DNA of 64,000 bases from Frankia sp. AgB32 (GTDB taxonomy: Bacteria > Actinomycetota > Actinomycetes > Frankiales > Frankiaceae): the NCBI RefSeq assembly GCF_023243045.1, contig NZ_JALKFX010000004.1, positions 62,001 to 126,000 on the forward strand, written 5' to 3'. A program made the translations under genes and the position numbers. Positions 60,674-64,000 of the stretch are shown piece by piece. Each line of letters starts with the position of its first letter. Positions within the stretch are counted from its first letter, which is position 1. Below the pieces are notes generated by a model, which saw only the letters and a program-made list of their open reading frames with translations, was not told the origin of the DNA and did no database searches.

Positions 60674-60734
60674 TGCTTGCGATCGTGGGGCTGCCCGCGA
60701 TTCCGGGGCGAGCTGCTTGCGATCGTGGGGCTGC
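60674..60734. repeat. 21-bp direct repeat with 40-bp period
   Basis: TGCTTGCGATCGTGGGGCTGC occurs at 60674-60694 and 60714-60734, and the bases after each copy are also similar (GCGATTC). It fills the gap between the MaoC gene and the enoyl-CoA hydratase RBS. It may be a duplicated regulatory site or a slippage product. Confidence 0.75.
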
Positions 60735-60760
60735 GTGCGATTCGTGCGTCAGGGCGCCCC

Positions 60761-61180
60761 TCAGTCCACCCGGGCGGTCGCGTAGCCACGCAGCACCTCG
60801 TCGCCGGCGCCGTTCACGGTCACGACGTCCAGGTCGACCACGCTCTGCCCGCTCTCGTCGCGGACCGCGGTGACCGTCAGCCGCGTGCTCAGTGTGTCTC
60901 CCGGCCACACCTGGCTGCGGAAGCGCACGCCGTAGCGGGTCAGCCGGCCGTCACCTACCCAGTCGGTCAGGGCGCGGGCCGTCAGGCCCATCGTCAACAT
61001 GCCGTGCGCGAACACCCCGGGATAGCCCGCGGCCTCCCGGGCGTACACGTCGTCGGTGTGCAACGGGTTGAAGTCGCCCGACGCGCCGGCGTACATGACG
61101 AGCTGCGTGCGGGTCAGGTCCTGCGTCAGCAGCCGTGTGTGGCATTCCCCCACGGTCAGGTCCCCGGATCGCAGGCTCAC
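60761..61180 (-). CDS. MaoC-type (R)-specific enoyl-CoA hydratase subunit
   Basis: This 139-residue single-hotdog protein carries the hydratase-2 motif YAGASGDFNPLHTDD near 30-44 (catalytic Asp/His) and GVFAHGMLTMGL. With the next-upstream gene it forms the two-gene heterodimeric hydratase seen in mycobacterial sterol side-chain and fatty-acid pathways (ChsH/HadAB-like). The GTG overlaps the stop of that gene by 4 bases. Confidence 0.9.
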   Translation of the reverse strand: MSLRSGDLTVGECHTRLLTQDLTRTQLVMYAGASGDFNPLHTDDVYAREAAGYPGVFAHGMLTMGLTARALTDWVGDGRLTRYGVRFRSQVWPGDTLSTRLTVTAVRDESGQSVVDLDVVTVNGAGDEVLRGYATARVD

Positions 61181-61692
61181 CCTGCCGCCCCAGCGTCGAC
61201 GGTCCGCTCAGGGCGTACCACGACGTTGCGAGCCGTGATCACCAGCTCGCCGGCGGCGTCCCGGTACTCCGAGATCACCTCGGCAAAGACGAGCCTGCCG
61301 CCGCGCCGTCCGCTCTTCTCCCAGGTGTCTCCCGGCCGGCGGGCGACCGCGAGCACATCACCCGGCCGCGGGTGGCGGTGGTACTCGAAATGCTGCTCCG
61401 CGTGCAGACCACCGCCCGGACCGCCGCCGTGCGGCTCCGTCTGCGTCACCCCGCTCGCGGTCCGCCCCGACCCGAACCAGGGTTTCCCCTCCTCGGGCCG
61501 CAACTGCCAGTCCGGGTCGTAGTGCGCTGCCACCTGGACGAACGTCGGCGGCGCGAGGATGCCGCCGGCCTCCGACGCCGCGGCCGCGACCGGATCGGCA
61601 TACACCGGGTTCGGGTCGCCCACCGCCCGCGCGAACAGCATGATCTGACCGGCCTCGACCGGGAAGCTGAAATCCGCCACCGTGCTCCTCAT
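61177..61692 (-). CDS. MaoC N-terminal (FAS1-like) dehydratase subunit
   Basis: This 171-residue hotdog protein of the MaoC_dehydrat_N type begins FSFPVEAGQIMLFARAVGD and contains YHRHPRPGDVLAV, but lacks the Asp/His hydratase motif. It acts as the binding partner of the catalytic subunit encoded next. It is the first gene of the MaoC-MaoC-hydratase-racemase run. The operator-like site at 61754-61777 is 62 bp upstream. Confidence 0.88.
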   Translation of the reverse strand: MRSTVADFSFPVEAGQIMLFARAVGDPNPVYADPVAAAASEAGGILAPPTFVQVAAHYDPDWQLRPEEGKPWFGSGRTASGVTQTEPHGGGPGGGLHAEQHFEYHRHPRPGDVLAVARRPGDTWEKSGRRGGRLVFAEVISEYRDAAGELVITARNVVVRPERTVDAGAAG

Positions 61693-62032
61693 CAGGCCCG
61701 GGTGCGGGCACCGCTCAAGCGTTGCCGCTGTGCCGCCGGGCCGCTAGTGTCCGTGAAATCGAAACCGAACTCGAATTAGATTATGACGACGTCCCACGGT
61801 CAACAGCCGTCCGGCTGACGACCTCGGTAGACGCGCGGACTGCCCAGGCCCCTGGCCGGACGGCGCCGGGCTCCTCGCCCGCTCACGGCACTGACCGCAG
61901 CCGTCTCCCGTCGTCGTCCCGCGGCCCTGACGGGGCCCGGCTGGTCGGAAGAGCGCAGGGCTCGCCACGCCGGAGCGGTCCCAGGCCGCCGACGTGACGG
62001 GTCGCGTGTGACGTCCCCCGCTTGGAGGTGTC
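61693..62032. promoter_or_regulatory. Divergent promoter region, MaoC genes versus amidohydrolase
   Basis: This 340-bp non-coding region includes the operator at 61754-61777 within a locally AT-rich stretch (to about 61790) that is a likely promoter. GGAGG at 62024-62028 serves the GTG start at 62033. No gene was recognised. Confidence 0.5.
61754..61777. promoter_or_regulatory. TCGA-type operator, site 4
   Basis: TGAAATCGAAACCGAACTCG followed by AATT lies before the MaoC genes. The first ten bases are identical to site 3 (read on the minus strand). Together with sites 1 and 2 it defines a shared motif for the degradation genes. Confidence 0.45.
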
Positions 62033-63136
62033 GTGTCCCGTTCCCTCGCGTTCCCCATCTTCGACGCGGACAACCACATGTACGAAACCCCTGACGCGTT
62101 CACGAAGTACCTGCCGGAAAGCCACTCCGGGCTGGTGCGCTTCGTCGAGCTGAACGGCAGGACCAAGCTCGCGCTGCGCAACACGATCAGCGAGTACATC
62201 CCGAACCCGACCTTCAGCACCGTCGCGCCCCCCGGCGCCCAGGAGCTCGAGTTCCGGCTCAAGAACCCCTCGTCGAAGACGAAGGCGGGCGACATCGAGG
62301 CCGCCCCGCCACCGCGGTACATCCGTTCGCCACCGGCCTACTTCAACCCGGCCGACCGCCTCGAGCTGATGGACGAGCTCAGTATCGACCGGGCGATGAT
62401 GTGGCCCACCCTCGCGAGCCTGCTCGAGGAGCGCCTCGCCGACGACCCCGAAGCCACCGGCATCGTGATCCACGCGCTCAACCAGTGGATGCACACGAGC
62501 ACTGGACGTACAACTTCGAGGAGCGGATCTTCGCGACCCCGATCATCAGCCTGCCCATCCTGGACGACGCGCTGCGCGAGCTCGACTACGTCCTCGAGCG
62601 GGGTGCGCGGGCGATCCTCGTCCGTCCGGCCCCGGTGCCGGGCTACAAGGGGCGCCGGTCGTTCGCGCTACCGGAGTTCGACCCGTTCTGGAAGCGGGTC
62701 GAACAGGCCGGCATCGCCGTGGGCATGCACGCCTCCGACGACGGGTTCCAGCGCTACCTCAACGAGTGGGAGGGCTCCAGCGCGGAGTACCTGCCGTTCA
62801 AGAGCCGGCGCTCGGCCTTCCACCTGATCGTGGACAGCGAACACCGCTTCATCAAGGACACAGCCACCTCGATCATCGGGCACGGCCTGACGGCCCGCTT
62901 CCCGACACTGCGCTTCCTGCCGATCGAGAACGGCAGCTCGTGGGTCCGTCCGCTCGTCACCCAGTTCCAGAAGCTGTACGAGCGCACCCCGAGCGCCTTC
63001 GACGAGAACCCGATGCAGGCCTGGCACCGCTGCATCTACGTCCACCCCTTCCACGAGGAGGACGTCGCCGGGCTCGTCGGCGTCATCGGCCCGGACAACG
63101 TGCTGTTCGGCTCCGACTACCCGCACCCCGGCGCAA
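62033..63136 (+). pseudogene. Amidohydrolase-2 family protein, frameshifted and 3'-truncated
   Basis: The start (FPIFDADNHMYETPDAF) carries the metal-binding DADNH motif of amidohydrolase-related decarboxylases/hydrolases common in actinobacteria. The frame breaks at 62492-62496, where an extra AC in cacac shifts ALNQWMH out of phase. The following frame continues the same protein (HWTYNFEERIFATPIISLP) to FGSDYPHPGA. There the sequence switches to an unrelated ABC solute-binding fragment. GTG 62033 has GGAGG upstream, so the gene was once expressed. Two separate lesions make it a pseudogene. Confidence 0.8.
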
Positions 63137-63420
63137 CGAGCAGCCAGGCCGCCACCAGAACATTGACGATTGGCGTCCTGACGGACGCGACCGGCCCGGC
63201 CTCCTCGGGGCAGAAGAACCTCGAGGACGGCCTGAAAGCGGGTATCGCCTCGGTCGCCGGCCAGGGATACACCATCAAGTACGTGATCGGGGACACCGCC
63301 ACCAATCCCGCGACCGCGCTCTCCGCCGCGCAGAAGCTCGTCCAGCAGAATCACGTGGTCGCCGTCGTCGCCCATTCGGCGATCGCGTTCACCGTCGTTG
63401 TCCTGACGCCCGTTCCGTAA
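63137..63420 (+). pseudogene. Branched-chain amino-acid ABC transporter solute-binding protein fragment
   Basis: In frame with the amidohydrolase remnant, about 80 residues match the start of mature Leu/Ile/Val-type binding proteins: TLTIGVLTDATGPASSG, DTATNPATALSAAQKLVQQ and VAVVAHSAIAF. The signal peptide is missing and similarity stops near 63393, before most of the protein. It is a fragment joined by recombination. Confidence 0.7.
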
Positions 63421-64000
63421 CTCCGAGCGATGACGCACGGCTTGCGTCGCCGCGATTCCGGCACCTTTGCAGCGTAATCGTCTCCTAGCGCGGTGCGGCC
63501 ACAACGAGACGATGCGTCACCCGACGCCTAGCAGATCTGACGGCGGCTTTGAGCGGATGAGCCGCCGTGGTGCCGTCGCCGCTATCGCGTTACGTGGTCG
63601 CCCGGACCGCTTCCCGGGATCCGGGACTGTCCGCCCGATAAGCGGACGCGCGTTTGTCTCGATCTTCTGCGTCGTCGCTGGTCAGGCGTCCGGCGGTCGT
63701 GACCGTGCGAGCTCCACTGCCGGAAAAAGCCATCGTGTGTGGCAACGTCCACGGACATCAGCGAACGGACGCCCGTGCTCACAGGTCGCTTCCCGTGGCG
63801 TCTACCAGCGCAAACAGTGCTGAGGTGACGGAACGCTACCATCACAAAAATGGATCTCCGTGACCTTCTACGCAAAAGGCGGAAGGTCGGCTTCGCTGTT
63901 TTCGCAGGTCAGCCAGGGTCAGAGCGGGGCCGTCGCTGGGATTTGACGGTCGCCGTTGCCACACGCATTGCCACATAATGATCTTCAAATGGCCAAAAAC
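63421..64000. other. Right-end stretch without a recognisable gene
   Basis: No coding region could be supported. Features seen are an 8-bp stem CGGCGGCT...AGCCGCCG (63541-63567), a GTCCGC...GCGGAC inverted repeat (63629-63647) and a falling GC content towards the end. An ATG at 63990 may begin a gene beyond the edge. It could be the flank of a mobile element, but no transposase sequence was identified. Confidence 0.4.

Noticed and set aside
63500-63900. Transposase or IS end
   Set aside because: No catalytic motif, transposase similarity or convincing terminal inverted repeat could be read; kept only as a possibility.

Overview
The window is high-GC DNA with actinomycete gene style: GTG/TTG starts, 4-base stop/start overlaps, modular type I polyketide synthases, two-component and MMPL genes, and a dense set of acyl-CoA catabolism genes. 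A Frankia-like or related soil actinomycete fits, but this is inferred from gene content only.

Positions 1-31987 hold most of a biosynthetic gene cluster that continues past the left edge. On the minus strand, 28785 down to 24504 encodes a four-gene pyrrole cassette: a prolyl-carrier dehydrogenase, a proline-type adenylation protein, a PltL-like carrier protein and a flavin-dependent halogenase. Together they should make a chlorinated pyrrole-2-carboxyl thioester. A two-protein PKS (23713 down to 2094) has no loading module, so it should be primed by that starter. Its modules read KS-AT-ACP, KS-AT(dead)-AT-KR(dead)-ACP, KS-AT-DH-ER-KR-ACP and KS-AT-DH-ER-KR-ACP. The predicted chain is a (chloro)pyrrolyl 1,3-diketone followed by two fully reduced methyl-branched extensions. 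Downstream come a SyrB2-type non-heme iron halogenase with the diagnostic His-x-Ala motif, a stand-alone peptidyl carrier protein and a type II thioesterase cut by the window edge. The cluster therefore pairs an aryl (flavin) halogenase with an aliphatic (iron) halogenase, which is the most interesting feature here. A phosphopantetheinyl transferase (23790-24464), a fused double acyl-CoA dehydrogenase and a methyltransferase (29194-31987) lie on the plus strand. Heptamer direct repeats with 4-bp spacers (ACCCYTA or its complement) sit in the divergent promoter region at 28890-29102. Related heptamers lie upstream of the iron halogenase. They look like operators of a SARP-type regulator that is not in the window.

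Positions 32023-37152 carry a NarL/DesK-type two-component system diverging from an MMPL exporter and a membrane-anchored methyltransferase, bounded by strong hairpins. Positions 37301-40994 carry a hypothetical gene and a two-subunit N,N-dimethylformamidase operon.

Positions 41282-63420 are a catabolic and rearranged region. Intact genes include aldehyde and alcohol dehydrogenases, acyl-CoA dehydrogenase, SDRs, thiolase, MaoC-type hydratases, enoyl-CoA hydratase, an alpha-methylacyl-CoA racemase-like protein, a thioesterase, an F420-type oxidoreductase and a TetR regulator. Between them are several broken genes: PIN toxin, Rieske oxygenase, two AMP-ligases, a GGDEF fragment, an LLM oxidoreductase, and an amidohydrolase fused to an ABC solute-binding fragment. 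A related TCGA-rich operator occurs at four promoters and suggests one regulon. The last 580 bases hold no gene that could be recognised.
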